Numbered from the stretch's first letter, positions 1-9,434 are shown. The stretch is DNA of 64,000 nucleotides from an uncultured Lachnospiraceae bacterium (GCA_934317845.1 CAKRES010000004.1:101405-165404); one strand, 5' to 3'. A program made the numbers and translations. The notes: generated from the letters alone by a model not told the origin.

Positions 1-1308
1 ATCGGAATGGAGCAGGCTCCTGCTATTTTGCTGCAGGGGCATATGGATATGGTATGTGAAAAAGAATCCGGTGTGGACTTTGATTTTTTGACAGAGCCGC
101 TCCGGCTGGAAGTGGACGGGGATGACGTGCGGGCCAAAGGCACAACGCTTGGTGGTGATGACGGGATTGCACTGGCATACGGTCTGGCAGTCCTGGCGGA
201 TGACACTTTGGTTCACCCTGCGTTAGAGGTGCTTTTTACCACACAGGAAGAAACAGGCATGGAAGGGGCATTTGCCTTTGATATGAGTAAGATCTCTGCG
301 GACTATCTGATCAATCTGGATTCCGAAGAAGAAGGAACGGTCCTGACGTCCTGTGCCGGAGGCGTGACAGTGCATACCGTTTATCCGGCTGCTTATGAAA
401 AGGCAGAGGGCAGCTTTTATGAGATTACCGTACATGGATTGACCGGAGGACATTCCGGTGCAGATATTCATTATGGCCGTGCCAATGCCAATATTGTAAT
501 GGGGCAGCTTCTTTATGTATTTCACTCGGTGGGCGTACCGTATGGTCTGGCAGTGTTAGAAGGTGGCACGAAAAATAATGCGATTGCCAGAGAAGCGCGG
601 GCAGTCATCTGCATGGATGAAAAATATCTTGCGTCTGTCCAGATCGTGTTAAAAGACTTCGTGACGCGCACTGCACAGGAATTTGCGGAGCGGGAGCCGA
701 ATCTTGCGATCGATTTTAAACCGGTGGAACCACCATGTGACCAGGTGCTTTGTTCCTATACAAGGGATGCGGTGGCAGATCTTTTGGCGCATATCAGTGA
801 TGGCGTATGCAAGATGAGTGAGGATGTCAAAGGTCTGGTGGAAACATCAGGAAACCTTGGTGTGCTTTGTCTCAAAGAGGATGGCGTGCATCTGGAATTT
901 CTGCTTCGGAGCAGTGTGGAAAAGGAGCTGGATAAGCTGCTTGATGTGATCACGTTTTGTATCAGAAGCCGATCAGAGAAACTGGCGCAGGAAGAGACAA
1001 AGGCATTGCTTCCTGTGATCACAACTTCTGACCGTTATCCGGGCTGGCAGTATAAGAAGGATTCCAAGCTTCGCGCGTTACTGCTGTCGGCTTATGAGCA
1101 CCAGTATCACGCTCCGATGAAGGTAGAGGCGATCCACGCCGGATTAGAGTGTGGTATATTTGCAAGCCAGAAGGATCTGGATATTGTTTCCATCGGTCCG
1201 GATATTCTGGATATCCACACACCGAAAGAGACATTAAAGATTGCTTCGACGAAGCGCACGTACGAGCTGCTGTTAGAGGTACTTGCGCGGGCAAAAGAAT
1301 TAGGATAA
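1..1308 (+). CDS. pepD: Aminoacyl-histidine dipeptidase (PepD-like, M20 family), 5' end outside window
   Basis: Zinc-dependent cytosolic dipeptidase of the M20/PepD family, expected to cleave dipeptides such as Xaa-His. The reading frame is open from the first base, so the gene starts upstream; the visible 435 codons compare with about 480 in the family, so roughly 45-50 residues are missing. Metal-site motifs are visible: QGHMDMVCEK near the left edge, LGGDDGIAL about 50 residues in, and TTQEETGMEG about 80 in, with the general-base glutamate pair. GTKNNAIARE, HAGLECGIF and DIHTPKE are the usual PepD later blocks. A small membrane-protein gene follows 63 bases downstream. The family is clear; the substrate is inferred. 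Confidence 0.9.
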   Translation: MGMEQAPAILLQGHMDMVCEKESGVDFDFLTEPLRLEVDGDDVRAKGTTLGGDDGIALAYGLAVLADDTLVHPALEVLFTTQEETGMEGAFAFDMSKISADYLINLDSEEEGTVLTSCAGGVTVHTVYPAAYEKAEGSFYEITVHGLTGGHSGADIHYGRANANIVMGQLLYVFHSVGVPYGLAVLEGGTKNNAIAREARAVICMDEKYLASVQIVLKDFVTRTAQEFAEREPNLAIDFKPVEPPCDQVLCSYTRDAVADLLAHISDGVCKMSEDVKGLVETSGNLGVLCLKEDGVHLEFLLRSSVEKELDKLLDVITFCIRSRSEKLAQEETKALLPVITTSDRYPGWQYKKDSKLRALLLSAYEHQYHAPMKVEAIHAGLECGIFASQKDLDIVSIGPDILDIHTPKETLKIASTKRTYELLLEVLARAKELG

Positions 1309-1371
1309 GGTTCTGAAAAGAGGATTGTCTTCGTATACTTTAAAAAAGATGGAAAATGGAGAACGATCCCT

Positions 1372-1650
1372 ATGACAAGACAGGAGCAATTGCTTCGTTA
1401 TCGAAACCGCTATGAAAATGGCAGACACATGGGAGGATATCCGGGAGACACACAGAAGGAACAGACGTCCATGCCGTATTTTGCCGGGTATCTGCTGCGT
1501 ACTGTGATCGTAGCGTTTGTGCTGCTGGTCATGGTATTCTGGCATCAGACGTCAAAAACATCATGCAACGCATTTTTTCAGCAGTTTCAGCCGGTAGTAT
1601 CGGAACATACAACATTATACGATGCCTATGTAGCGTACTTTGAGAAATAG
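1372..1650 (+). CDS. Small single-pass membrane protein, unknown function
   Basis: A 92-residue protein I do not recognise. The N-terminal 40 residues are polar and basic, rich in Arg, Gln and Tyr. One hydrophobic segment follows at about residues 43-60 (LLRTVIVAFVLLVMVFW), then a short polar tail of about 30 residues. The ATG at 1372 has GGAGA about 10 bases upstream; earlier ATGs at 1349 and 1356 are out of frame. It lies between the peptidase and rsmD, 23 bases before rsmD, so it probably belongs to the rsmD-coaD transcription unit. It is likely a membrane-anchored protein with its C-terminus outside, but no function can be assigned. Confidence 0.6.
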   Translation: MTRQEQLLRYRNRYENGRHMGGYPGDTQKEQTSMPYFAGYLLRTVIVAFVLLVMVFWHQTSKTSCNAFFQQFQPVVSEHTTLYDAYVAYFEK

Positions 1651-1673
1651 AACGAACGAGAGAGGAAAGAGCT

Positions 1674-2231
1674 ATGTTACGAGTCATTGCAGGGAGTGCA
1701 AGAAGATTACAACTGAAAACACTAGAGGGAATGGAAACCAGACCAACGCAGGACAGGATCAAGGAAACACTGTTTAATGTGCTGCAGCAGGATCTTTATG
1801 GAGCCAGATTTTTAGATCTGTTCAGCGGAAGCGGAGCGATCGCGATCGAGGCGCTGAGCCGTGGGGCATCGGAGGCCGTGCTGGTGGAAACAAACAAAAA
1901 GGCGGTTGCGATCATTGAGGACAACCTTTCCCATACCAAATTAGCGGATCATTCACGGGTGATGAATATGGATGCCTGTTCCGCGATCCGGATGCTGGAA
2001 GGAAAAAAGGAAACATTTGACATCATTCATATGGACCCGCCTTACCGAAAAGAAATGGAAGCACAGGTGCTTCGTACGCTGGCGTCTTCTTCTATTGTGG
2101 CGGACGATACGATCATTGTCGTGGAAGCGGCACTGGAAACGGATTTTTCTTATCTTTCCGCATTGCCATATGAGATTGTGAAAACAAAAGAATATAAGAC
2201 CAATAAACATTTATTTTTAAGAAGGAAGTAA
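1674..2231 (+). CDS. rsmD: 16S rRNA (guanine(966)-N(2))-methyltransferase RsmD
   Basis: SAM-dependent methyltransferase that modifies G966 of 16S rRNA in the 30S subunit (family knowledge). Its 185 residues match the family length. The N-terminal RVIAGSARRL motif is typical. The SAM-binding glycine loop DLFSGSG is at residues 48-54, and the catalytic DPPY motif of N-methyltransferases is at 121-124. The ATG has GAGAGGAAAG upstream. It is 6 bases before coaD; rsmD-coaD is a conserved pair (ylbH-ylbI in Bacillus), and ylbJ and ylbM homologues follow on the other strand. Confidence 0.95.
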   Translation: MLRVIAGSARRLQLKTLEGMETRPTQDRIKETLFNVLQQDLYGARFLDLFSGSGAIAIEALSRGASEAVLVETNKKAVAIIEDNLSHTKLADHSRVMNMDACSAIRMLEGKKETFDIIHMDPPYRKEMEAQVLRTLASSSIVADDTIIVVEAALETDFSYLSALPYEIVKTKEYKTNKHLFLRRK

Positions 2232-2237
2232 AAACAA

Positions 2238-2717
2238 ATGAAAAAAGCGATTTATCCGGGCAGCTTTGACCCGATCACGGTAGGACATTTAGACATTATC
2301 ACACGTTCCTCTGAAATCTTTGATGAGGTGATCGTGGGTGTGTTAAATAACAATTCCAAATCTCCACTGTTTGAGGCAGAGGAGCGGGTGGCAATGATCA
2401 AGCAAGTGACAAAGCATCTGCCAAATGTTACCGCAAAAAGTTTTTCCGGTCTGCTGGTAGATTTTGCCAGACAGGAGGAAGCAACGGTGATCGTGCGAGG
2501 ACTGCGAGCGGTGACAGATTTTGAGTACGAGCTGCAAATGTCGCAGACCAACCGTCAGATCTGCCCGGATGTAGATACCCTGTTTTTGACCGCGAGTGTG
2601 GAGTATTCTTATGTAAGCTCCAGCACGGTGAAAGAGATTGCCTGCTTCGGGGGAGATATTCATGCCTTTGTTCCGCCTTACGTGGAAGCAGAAGTAAAGA
2701 AACGGTTTTCAAGATAG
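2238..2717 (+). CDS. coaD: Phosphopantetheine adenylyltransferase
   Basis: Catalyses the penultimate step of coenzyme A synthesis: 4'-phosphopantetheine plus ATP gives dephospho-CoA and pyrophosphate, in the cytosol. Its 159 residues are the normal length. The nucleotidyltransferase signature YPGSFDPITVGHLDI (residues 6-20) contains the T/HxGH motif, with His17 as the catalytic histidine. RGLRAVTDFEYEL in the middle and SSSTVKEI near the C-terminus, which bind the adenylate and phosphate, are both present. It is translated directly after rsmD. Confidence 0.97.
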   Translation: MKKAIYPGSFDPITVGHLDIITRSSEIFDEVIVGVLNNNSKSPLFEAEERVAMIKQVTKHLPNVTAKSFSGLLVDFARQEEATVIVRGLRAVTDFEYELQMSQTNRQICPDVDTLFLTASVEYSYVSSSTVKEIACFGGDIHAFVPPYVEAEVKKRFSR

Positions 2718-2767
2718 CATTTTTATGGTATGATGAAACTAATTGATGATAAAAGGCAGGGATTAGT

Positions 2768-3583
2768 ATGGCGAAACCAAGTATCTACGAGTTAATTGAT
2801 GATTTAGACCAGTTTATCGTGCAATGTAAAACGCAGGCATTGTCCTCTAACCGGGTGATCGTGCCAAAGGATGAAGTATTAAAACGGATCCGGGAGATCC
2901 GGATGAAGCTGCCAAGTGAAGTGGAGCGAAGCAGCCGCGTGGTTCAGAAAAGTGATGTGATCTTAAAGGAGGCTCATGAGAAAGCAGAGCAGATCAAGAT
3001 CGCGGCCAATGAAGAAGCGCAGCGACGGATCAGCCAGACAGAGATCATGAAACAGGCGATGGAGCAGGCGAAGCTGCTGATCAATCAGGCGAATGAAAAA
3101 GCACAGGAGATCATTGGGGACGCCGTATCCGAGAGTAACACGATCCGCGTAGGTGCACTGCATTATACCAATGGAGTGATGAAGGATCTGAGCGATTTTA
3201 CTGCCAATGTATTACAGGAGGAGATCGAACGCTTCCAGAATCTTGTGGACGTGATGAGCGGACAGTATGAGATCATTGAAACGAACCGTAAGCAGATCGC
3301 AGGACAGATCGCGTCCGGTGAGATACCACAGGATGAAGAAGAAAAACGGACAGGCTCTGTTCGTACCAGCGTAAAGCCAGCCCCTAAGATGGTGGCTCCT
3401 AAGGTGGGCCAGCAGGAAGCTGCTGCCGCTGCCGCAAAACCAGCCAAGCCTGCTGCGATCAAACCGGAACAGCCGGCACCAAAGCCACAGCCGCCAGTTA
3501 CGGCACCACCACAGCGGAAGGAAGAACCGATGATAGAAGAGGAACTGGATGAGCTGGACGAGTTATATCTGGATGAATTTTAA
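2768..3583 (+). CDS. Coiled-coil protein with Pro/Ala-rich linker and acidic tail, unknown function
   Basis: A 271-residue soluble protein with no catalytic motif that I can see. Residues 1-190 are charged and heptad-like, rich in Glu, Gln, Lys and Ala, and predict a long coiled coil that resembles V-type ATPase subunit E or DivIVA-like proteins in texture only. Residues about 200-250 are a Pro/Ala/Lys-rich linker. The end is strongly acidic (EEELDELDELYLDEF), as in some partner-binding tails. It lies 50 bases after coaD. Its last 21 bases overlap the convergent ylbJ gene. Similar genes after coaD in Lachnospiraceae are often named ATPase, which the sequence does not support. A scaffold or division-related role is only a guess. 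Confidence 0.75.
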   Translation: MAKPSIYELIDDLDQFIVQCKTQALSSNRVIVPKDEVLKRIREIRMKLPSEVERSSRVVQKSDVILKEAHEKAEQIKIAANEEAQRRISQTEIMKQAMEQAKLLINQANEKAQEIIGDAVSESNTIRVGALHYTNGVMKDLSDFTANVLQEEIERFQNLVDVMSGQYEIIETNRKQIAGQIASGEIPQDEEEKRTGSVRTSVKPAPKMVAPKVGQQEAAAAAAKPAKPAAIKPEQPAPKPQPPVTAPPQRKEEPMIEEELDELDELYLDEF

Positions 3584-4465
3584 ATAGAACCAGATCGTGA
3601 AAAAGGACAGGACACAATAGCATATTTTAGATAAGGTATAAGGAACGAGGGAAAGCTTCGTTCCTTTTATTGTGCTCGCAATCTGACTGATGCTGGAGCA
3701 GCCGCCAAAGGAGGCAATGGCAATGATCGAGGCGATCTTTACTGCGGAAGGAGCTGTCACACCTGCCATTGTAGCGATTCCGGTCGTCATTTCCAAAAGA
3801 CCTGCACAAAATGGCAGGAGCAGATTGGAACAGGGAAAAGAAACATGATTTTCAATTCCGGCACCGATGCTTAAGATCAGATTGCATAAAATGGCGTAGA
3901 TCATAATGTAACATGCAATTTTTAAGATCAAAAGCAGAGAGTGTTCAATGGATTCATCCAGTGTATAAGGGGAAGGATTTCCAGGTGGCAGTACCTGTGG
4001 AGCAGATGTTTTTTTCGCATAGCGCAGCCAGAAAATAAGACTCAATAAAAGGGGAGGCCAGTAGATGGCAAAAAACAGCAGGGATAGCTTTAACGCTCCA
4101 TGAAGCTGCATGGTACAGACGTAGCCGATCAAAAACATCGGACTGGCGTGATTGGCAACGCACAAAAGTCTTGTGGCAGTGGCTTTGGAGAAATATCCCT
4201 GAATATAATAATCGCGGATGCATTTGGCTCCCATCGGATAGCCGCACAGATAGCCGAGAAAAAGTGTGGTAAAAAGAGGAGAAGCATGCAAGGTGTGGGA
4301 GATCAGGGAGGAAAGAATGAAAAATGGCAGCAGGACAGGAAGTACCTTCTGATACCAGAGCAGCAGTCCGCTTTTGGCTCCTTCAATGCAAAGACTGGGA
4401 AAGAGCAGCAGCACTGCTAAACATAAGATCAGGACAATAGGACGAAGAAAGCCAAAACGTTTCAT
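3563..4465 (-). CDS. ylbJ: YlbJ-like sporulation/nucleoside-recognition membrane protein
   Basis: A polytopic membrane protein of 300 residues with about 7-8 hydrophobic segments. The motifs VLPVLLPFFILS near residue 45 and GYLCGYPMGAK near residue 75 match the YlbJ/SpoIIIAE-neighbour nucleoside-recognition (Gate) family. In Bacillus, YlbJ is needed for spore cortex formation under sigma-E. Identification is strengthened by context, because rsmD-coaD-ylbJ-ylbM is the Bacillus order. It is shorter than the roughly 400 residues of Bacillus YlbJ. It lies 50 bases downstream of tmcAL on the same strand and overlaps the 3' end of the convergent coiled-coil gene by 21 bases. Confidence 0.8.
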   Translation of the reverse strand: MKRFGFLRPIVLILCLAVLLLFPSLCIEGAKSGLLLWYQKVLPVLLPFFILSSLISHTLHASPLFTTLFLGYLCGYPMGAKCIRDYYIQGYFSKATATRLLCVANHASPMFLIGYVCTMQLHGALKLSLLFFAIYWPPLLLSLIFWLRYAKKTSAPQVLPPGNPSPYTLDESIEHSLLLILKIACYIMIYAILCNLILSIGAGIENHVSFPCSNLLLPFCAGLLEMTTGIATMAGVTAPSAVKIASIIAIASFGGCSSISQIASTIKGTKLSLVPYTLSKICYCVLSFFTIWFYLKFIQI

Positions 4466-4515
4466 AAGGATGCTTCCGCCGCTTTTTCTCTCATTTTATG
4501 CTTAAAAAGTACGGA

Positions 4516-5655
4516 TTATACGAAAAGCATTCCGGTGCTTGCCTCGTTTTTTAAGTCCCAGTCCGGGTATTTGCGGTTGGCGATCAGGCGATAGAAATCC
4601 GCTGCCTTTAAGTCTTGTTCTAAAAATAAACGGGCATCTTCCGATAGCTGGGAAATGTCTTTGCTCAGCTTTTTTAAGACAGGAACAGAAGCGTTGCTTT
4701 CCAGTGCACGAAGAACGGCCGGATCACTTTTTTGAAAACCAAGGATTCGCAGATAAGGGGCATAAGCAGCAACCTGTCCGGAATTCTTTAATGGAGGTAA
4801 TGCCAAAAGGTAGCAGAACAGGGCACGCATCACATGAGAGTAGGTGAGCTGCTTGCCATGACATTTGTCCGCCAGTGTCGTCAGTGTATCCTGTGGTGTG
4901 AGCACACGGGAAATCGTGCGGGCGAGATCTTCGTTCAGGGAAGCTGCGGTTACAGCTTTTGTCTCTAAAAAGGAAGAATCAGTTAAAAAGCGGAAATGAA
5001 ACAGCGCAGAAAAATCGTCCTTTTCGATGCCTTCGTTTTGATTTTCCATCAATGTACGGCGTATGGAATGGGCACTGATATCCTTGATACGCGGTACATA
5101 AGAAAAAGAAACATCGCTTTTAAAATACTTTAATGCGCGTACATATTCCAACGCTAAGATGTTATTGGCGGTTTCATAAAACGGGGAAAGCGGCATTTGA
5201 TAGCAGTCCATAAGTGCGTGCTGTCTGGCTTTGGGATAAGAAAATCCCTGCTTTAAATATTGTTTCAGTGCAAGTTGATAGTCATCAGGCTCGTTGTTTA
5301 AATACTCCGCAAGCGATACCAATTCTTCACGGTCGATCCTACCTTCCGTACCAAAAACGATCTCATCAACCACTCCGGTTGCAAGAAGCGTTGCAACTGC
5401 CCCTCTGGCAAACCCTTGGGCACTTGATAAGCTGACACAGGTAGGCAGTGCAAGAACAAGATCCACATCGTGGGAAAGAGCAGCCCTCACCCGTTCGTTT
5501 GGGGGGATGATGGCAGGCTCTCCGCGTTGCACATAATAATTGCTCATGCATACGATGATGTGGTCTGCATGGCACTGCTCCTTTGCCTGCCGGATCAGAT
5601 AAGCATGCCCTTCGTGGAAGGGATTGAATTCTGCAATGATTCCTACAACCTTCAT
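4516..5655 (-). CDS. tmcAL: tRNA(Met) cytidine acetate ligase (YlbM family)
   Basis: Members of this family make N4-acetylcytidine at the wobble base of elongator tRNA-Met from acetate and ATP. The 379-residue length is normal. The N-terminal nucleotidyltransferase motif GIIAEFNPFHEGH is at residues 5-17, followed by the family blocks MSNYYVQRGEPA and LVLALPTCVSLSSAQGFA. The start ATG has AAGGAGAC upstream on the minus strand. It is first in a two-gene minus-strand unit with ylbJ. The use of acetate as substrate fits an organism with Pta-AckA, but that link is inference. Confidence 0.93.
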   Translation of the reverse strand: MKVVGIIAEFNPFHEGHAYLIRQAKEQCHADHIIVCMSNYYVQRGEPAIIPPNERVRAALSHDVDLVLALPTCVSLSSAQGFARGAVATLLATGVVDEIVFGTEGRIDREELVSLAEYLNNEPDDYQLALKQYLKQGFSYPKARQHALMDCYQMPLSPFYETANNILALEYVRALKYFKSDVSFSYVPRIKDISAHSIRRTLMENQNEGIEKDDFSALFHFRFLTDSSFLETKAVTAASLNEDLARTISRVLTPQDTLTTLADKCHGKQLTYSHVMRALFCYLLALPPLKNSGQVAAYAPYLRILGFQKSDPAVLRALESNASVPVLKKLSKDISQLSEDARLFLEQDLKAADFYRLIANRKYPDWDLKNEASTGMLFV

Positions 5656-5777
5656 ATCAGTCTCCTTTGCGATGTCGTTTTTATATCCATGAGTTATAGT
5701 ATAACATTTTTTTGATAAAATAGTTATTGTTTCGGGGAAAAGGGTTCTGCTTTTTGTAATATCAGAGAAGATTAGGT

Positions 5778-5799
5778 TATGTTATCATTATGTTATCAT
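5778..5799 (+). repeat. Perfect tandem 11-bp repeat upstream of mcrB
   Basis: Two adjacent perfect copies of TATGTTATCAT (5778-5788 and 5789-5799) lie in the 231-base gap between the divergent tmcAL and mcrB genes, about 100 bases before the mcrB start. The position suits a binding site for a regulator, since restriction operons are often repressed, but no clear -35/-10 pair was found and no regulator gene is adjacent. The rest of this gap is AT-rich without a recognisable feature. Confidence 0.4.
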
Positions 5800-5895
5800 A
5801 TTCTATTATTTTAGAGAATGTGGATGTGAAAACTGTAGAAATATGTTAGAATGGGAAATGGAATGATGCAGGTTGTTTAGATTGAGGTGATACAT

Positions 5896-8103
5896 TTGGA
5901 TAAACAGAAAGAAATCGCAGTAAAGAATACGGAATGGATTATACCGGGAAATCCGGATAGGTTTGATATTGTTGAAGCATTTCGGAAGTTGGGGGCACTA
6001 GATTGGGTGCAAAATACAAATGTTGCTGTAGGAGACATTGTTTACATATACATTTCCAATTCAGTTAGGGCTATACAGTTAAAATGTAAGGTGAATGCTG
6101 TTAATAAAACGGAGCCAACTATAGATGATAGCCAATTTAATAAGTCGGAAGAATTTGATGGTTCCGAGGAGCGATACATGGAACTGGAAATGCTTGAGGA
6201 ATTTTCTACGGACTTGTTTGCTAAGAAGGCATTGGAACACTATGGCTTCATGCCACCTAGGAGAGCGGTGAGGGTTTCGGCAGAAGTAAAGAAATATTTG
6301 GATATTGTCCAGAAATTACTTCATGCTGAGGAGATGAATCCTGATTCTCATGATGCAACATATGAATTGATGCGTGAAGTCATAAATGCATATAGGAATA
6401 TGGGAGATTTATCCCTATGTGATTATAAAGATTTGAATCTGGTATATCTTATGTGTGTGGGAACATGGAAACAGGGACTTGATGCAATGAAGAAAACGGT
6501 AGCTGACAGCCATCTACCAGATAGAGAGAAAAATAGATTAAAGGATTTGTTGGACATATGTTGGGTGAGGGCTCAGAATAGAGAATATAAAAATTGTGAA
6601 ACCAAAGATACGAATTTTGGAATGTTTGGAACAGGATTTTATTCATTTCAAAATAAAGCTGATAAGCGATCGTCTAGAGAATTTATTCAAATGTGTATAG
6701 ATATTATGGATATGTCTGATGACGATGAAATATTAAGCAGATGCGAGAAAATATTAAATGAGAGTTTTCACGGGATGCGTGCAGCATCTGCATCTATGGT
6801 ACTTCATTGCTTAAAGCCTATGACTTTTCCTATTTTTAATAGTAATATGGGTGCAGAGAATATTTATGTATATTTTAATATCGGAATCAAGCACAAAACT
6901 GAATTATATGCATACATCAAAAATGTAAGAAGGGTAAAGGCATTTCGTGACCAGTATTTTAAAGTTAAAAATTATAGAATATTTGATATAGTAGCACGGG
7001 ATCTTAGCAAAGCAACACAGTATATTGATGATGAAGCTATGCAGGAAGGAGGTATGTTACAGGAAATGAAACGAAAAAATAAAAAGTTTGATAAAAATTT
7101 AATATTGTATGGTCCTCCCGGAACAGGAAAGACTTATAATTCTATAATATATGCGGTTGCAATTTGTGATGGGAAAGCCGTGGATGAGCTTACAGATTAT
7201 GATGCAGTTATGGCAAGGTATGATGAATTAAAGAAGGCTGGAAGAATTGCATTTACTACGTTTCATCAATCGTATGGATATGAGGAGTTTATAGAGGGAA
7301 TCAAACCAATTATTGATGAAAATAAGCAAGATATTGGATATACAATAGAACCAGGGGTGTTTAAGGAATTTTGTGAAAATGCCAAAAGTGCTGTTTGCAC
7401 AAAGAATGATGATTTTATTGATGCGGAGCCACATGTATTTATCATTGATGAAATTAACAGGGGAAATATTTCTAAAATCTTTGGTGAATTGATTACTTTG
7501 ATTGAAAATACAAAGAGAAGTGGTATGCCTGAAGCAGCATCTGCAATATTGCCATATTCTGGAGATGAGTTTAGCGTACCAGCTAATGTATACATCTTAG
7601 GAACCATGAACACGGCAGATAGATCGATTGCATTGATGGATACGGCACTTAGAAGAAGATTCCAATTTATAGAGAACATGCCTGATTCTGATGTGCTTAG
7701 GAAGATTCATGCCGATAAGGTAGAAGATTTGGATGTTGCTACGATGCTTGATAAGATCAATGAAAGAATTACATTTTTATATGATAGAGAGCATACGATT
7801 GGACATGCTTTCTTTACTGGACTCAAGGATGATGCATCTATTGAAACATTACAATCAATATTTGAAAAGTCTGTAATTCCATTGCTACAGGAATATTTTT
7901 ATGAGGATTATCAGAAAATACAGCTTGTTTTAGGAGATAATGCTAAAAGTGATGACAGCCTGAAATTTGTACTTGATAAGAAAGTTATAGCAAAGAATAT
8001 TTTCAAAGGTAATGTGGAAGACGTGATTGATCTTCCTGAAAAGCAATATTTAATCAATAGAAAGGCTTTTGAAAATATCAACAGCTATAAGGAAATTTTG
8101 TAA
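5896..8103 (+). CDS. mcrB: McrB-type GTPase/AAA+ subunit of type IV restriction system
   Basis: Motor subunit of a modification-dependent McrBC nuclease, which binds modified DNA and powers cleavage by McrC. The 735-residue protein has an EVE/PUA-like N-terminus (TEWIIPGNPDRFDI then WVQNTNVAVGDIVYIYIS, residues 15-60), a probable modified-base reader. A helical middle region follows, then an AAA+ core: Walker A GPPGTGKT at 406-413, Walker B with IIDEINRGN at 516-524, the McrB signature GTMNTADRS near 569, and arginines in ALRRRF. I chose the TTG at 5896 because GAGGTGAT ends 4 bases before it; the in-frame GTG at 5887 lies inside that site. It is 14 bases before mcrC. Confidence 0.92.
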   Translation: MDKQKEIAVKNTEWIIPGNPDRFDIVEAFRKLGALDWVQNTNVAVGDIVYIYISNSVRAIQLKCKVNAVNKTEPTIDDSQFNKSEEFDGSEERYMELEMLEEFSTDLFAKKALEHYGFMPPRRAVRVSAEVKKYLDIVQKLLHAEEMNPDSHDATYELMREVINAYRNMGDLSLCDYKDLNLVYLMCVGTWKQGLDAMKKTVADSHLPDREKNRLKDLLDICWVRAQNREYKNCETKDTNFGMFGTGFYSFQNKADKRSSREFIQMCIDIMDMSDDDEILSRCEKILNESFHGMRAASASMVLHCLKPMTFPIFNSNMGAENIYVYFNIGIKHKTELYAYIKNVRRVKAFRDQYFKVKNYRIFDIVARDLSKATQYIDDEAMQEGGMLQEMKRKNKKFDKNLILYGPPGTGKTYNSIIYAVAICDGKAVDELTDYDAVMARYDELKKAGRIAFTTFHQSYGYEEFIEGIKPIIDENKQDIGYTIEPGVFKEFCENAKSAVCTKNDDFIDAEPHVFIIDEINRGNISKIFGELITLIENTKRSGMPEAASAILPYSGDEFSVPANVYILGTMNTADRSIALMDTALRRRFQFIENMPDSDVLRKIHADKVEDLDVATMLDKINERITFLYDREHTIGHAFFTGLKDDASIETLQSIFEKSVIPLLQEYFYEDYQKIQLVLGDNAKSDDSLKFVLDKKVIAKNIFKGNVEDVIDLPEKQYLINRKAFENINSYKEIL

Positions 8104-8117
8104 AGTGTGGTGATAGC

Positions 8118-9434
8118 GTGGGTAAAACGTTTGAGGTAAAAGAGTATGATACCATCATTTGTAATGCCGATTACAAAGATGATGAAAAGTACAAATATCT
8201 GAACCGGAAAGAATTTGACAATCTAGTAGCGTTTATCCATGAGTTTGCCGGTCAAGCAGAAAGTGCGGATGCGTTGGATTTCATGAAAATATCCTATCGA
8301 CGTAATGTTGGAGAAATGATTTCTATAAAGAATTATGTTGGATTGATTCAGATGAAGAATGGTTTTCAAATTCAAGTGCTTCCAAAGATAATGTTTGGGG
8401 AGGAAGAGGAAGGAAATGCGAAAACTAAGAGGGTATTTTTAAAAATGCTCCGAAGTATGAAGAATTTTCCAAGTAAGGTGTTCAACGATACCTCGTTAAA
8501 TGTGGATCAGATGAATTTATATGAGTTGTTCATCAATATGTATTTGCAGGAAGTAAGAAGATTGATCAAACGAGGAATTAAATCGAATTATGTTGAACAG
8601 GAAGATAACTTACGTTATTACAAAGGGAAACTTCTTGTGAAGGAGCACGTGAGAGCAAATTTGGCTCATAAAGAACGGTTTTTTGTTTCCTATGATGAAT
8701 TCCATCTGAATAGAGCAGAGAATCGGCTTATAAAGGCGACACTTGTAATGTTACAAAAATTGACGGCCAGTGCAAAAAACTCAAAGGAGATTAGACAGTT
8801 ACTCACGGCTTTTGAAATGGTCGATGCATCAGTCAATTATGCTAAGGATTTTTCACAGGTTGTGATTAACAGAACTACAAAAGACTATGAAATGCTTATG
8901 CAATGGTCAAAAGTTTTTCTGATGGATAAGAGCTTTACGACCTTTTCAGGATCTGCGACATCAAGAGCATTATTATTCCCAATGGAGTCAGTATATGAGA
9001 GTTATGTTGCACAGCAAATGAAGAAAGTAATGGAACCAGAAGGTTGGAATGTTTCATGTCAAGATAGGGGACATTATCTTTTTACAGAGCCAAGGCATCA
9101 GTTTGCTCTTAGACCGGATATAGTTATGGAAAAAGATGAACGTAGAGTTGTTTTGGATACAAAATGGAAACGACTGATAAATAATGAAAGGATCAATTAT
9201 GGCATATCACAATCAGATATGTACCAGATGTATGCATATTCTAAAAAATATAACACTTCTGAAATATGGCTTTTATATCCGTTAAATGACGAGATGAAAA
9301 ATTGTAATCCGATAAGATTTAAAAGTGGAGATGGCACTACGGTGAATTTACATTTTATAGATGTTGATAAAATAGAAGATAATTTACAGATGCTTTGCAT
9401 GAAATTAGAAGAAGGAGATAAGAATGTCAGATAA
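8118..9434 (+). CDS. mcrC: McrC nuclease subunit of type IV restriction system
   Basis: Endonuclease partner of McrB, which is expected to cut DNA carrying modified cytosines when McrB translocates (family knowledge). Length is 438 residues. The PD-(D/E)XK core is visible near the C-terminus: RPDI with Asp334, then VVLDTKWK with Asp347 and Lys349. Typical McrC upstream blocks are present, such as NYVGLIQMKNGFQIQVLPKI and the YYKGKLLVKEH / HLNRAENRLIK region. The GTG start at 8118 has GTGGTGAT before it. Its last codons overlap the start of the broken DUF6508-like gene. It looks intact and, with McrB, probably functional. Confidence 0.92.
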   Translation: MGKTFEVKEYDTIICNADYKDDEKYKYLNRKEFDNLVAFIHEFAGQAESADALDFMKISYRRNVGEMISIKNYVGLIQMKNGFQIQVLPKIMFGEEEEGNAKTKRVFLKMLRSMKNFPSKVFNDTSLNVDQMNLYELFINMYLQEVRRLIKRGIKSNYVEQEDNLRYYKGKLLVKEHVRANLAHKERFFVSYDEFHLNRAENRLIKATLVMLQKLTASAKNSKEIRQLLTAFEMVDASVNYAKDFSQVVINRTTKDYEMLMQWSKVFLMDKSFTTFSGSATSRALLFPMESVYESYVAQQMKKVMEPEGWNVSCQDRGHYLFTEPRHQFALRPDIVMEKDERRVVLDTKWKRLINNERINYGISQSDMYQMYAYSKKYNTSEIWLLYPLNDEMKNCNPIRFKSGDGTTVNLHFIDVDKIEDNLQMLCMKLEEGDKNVR

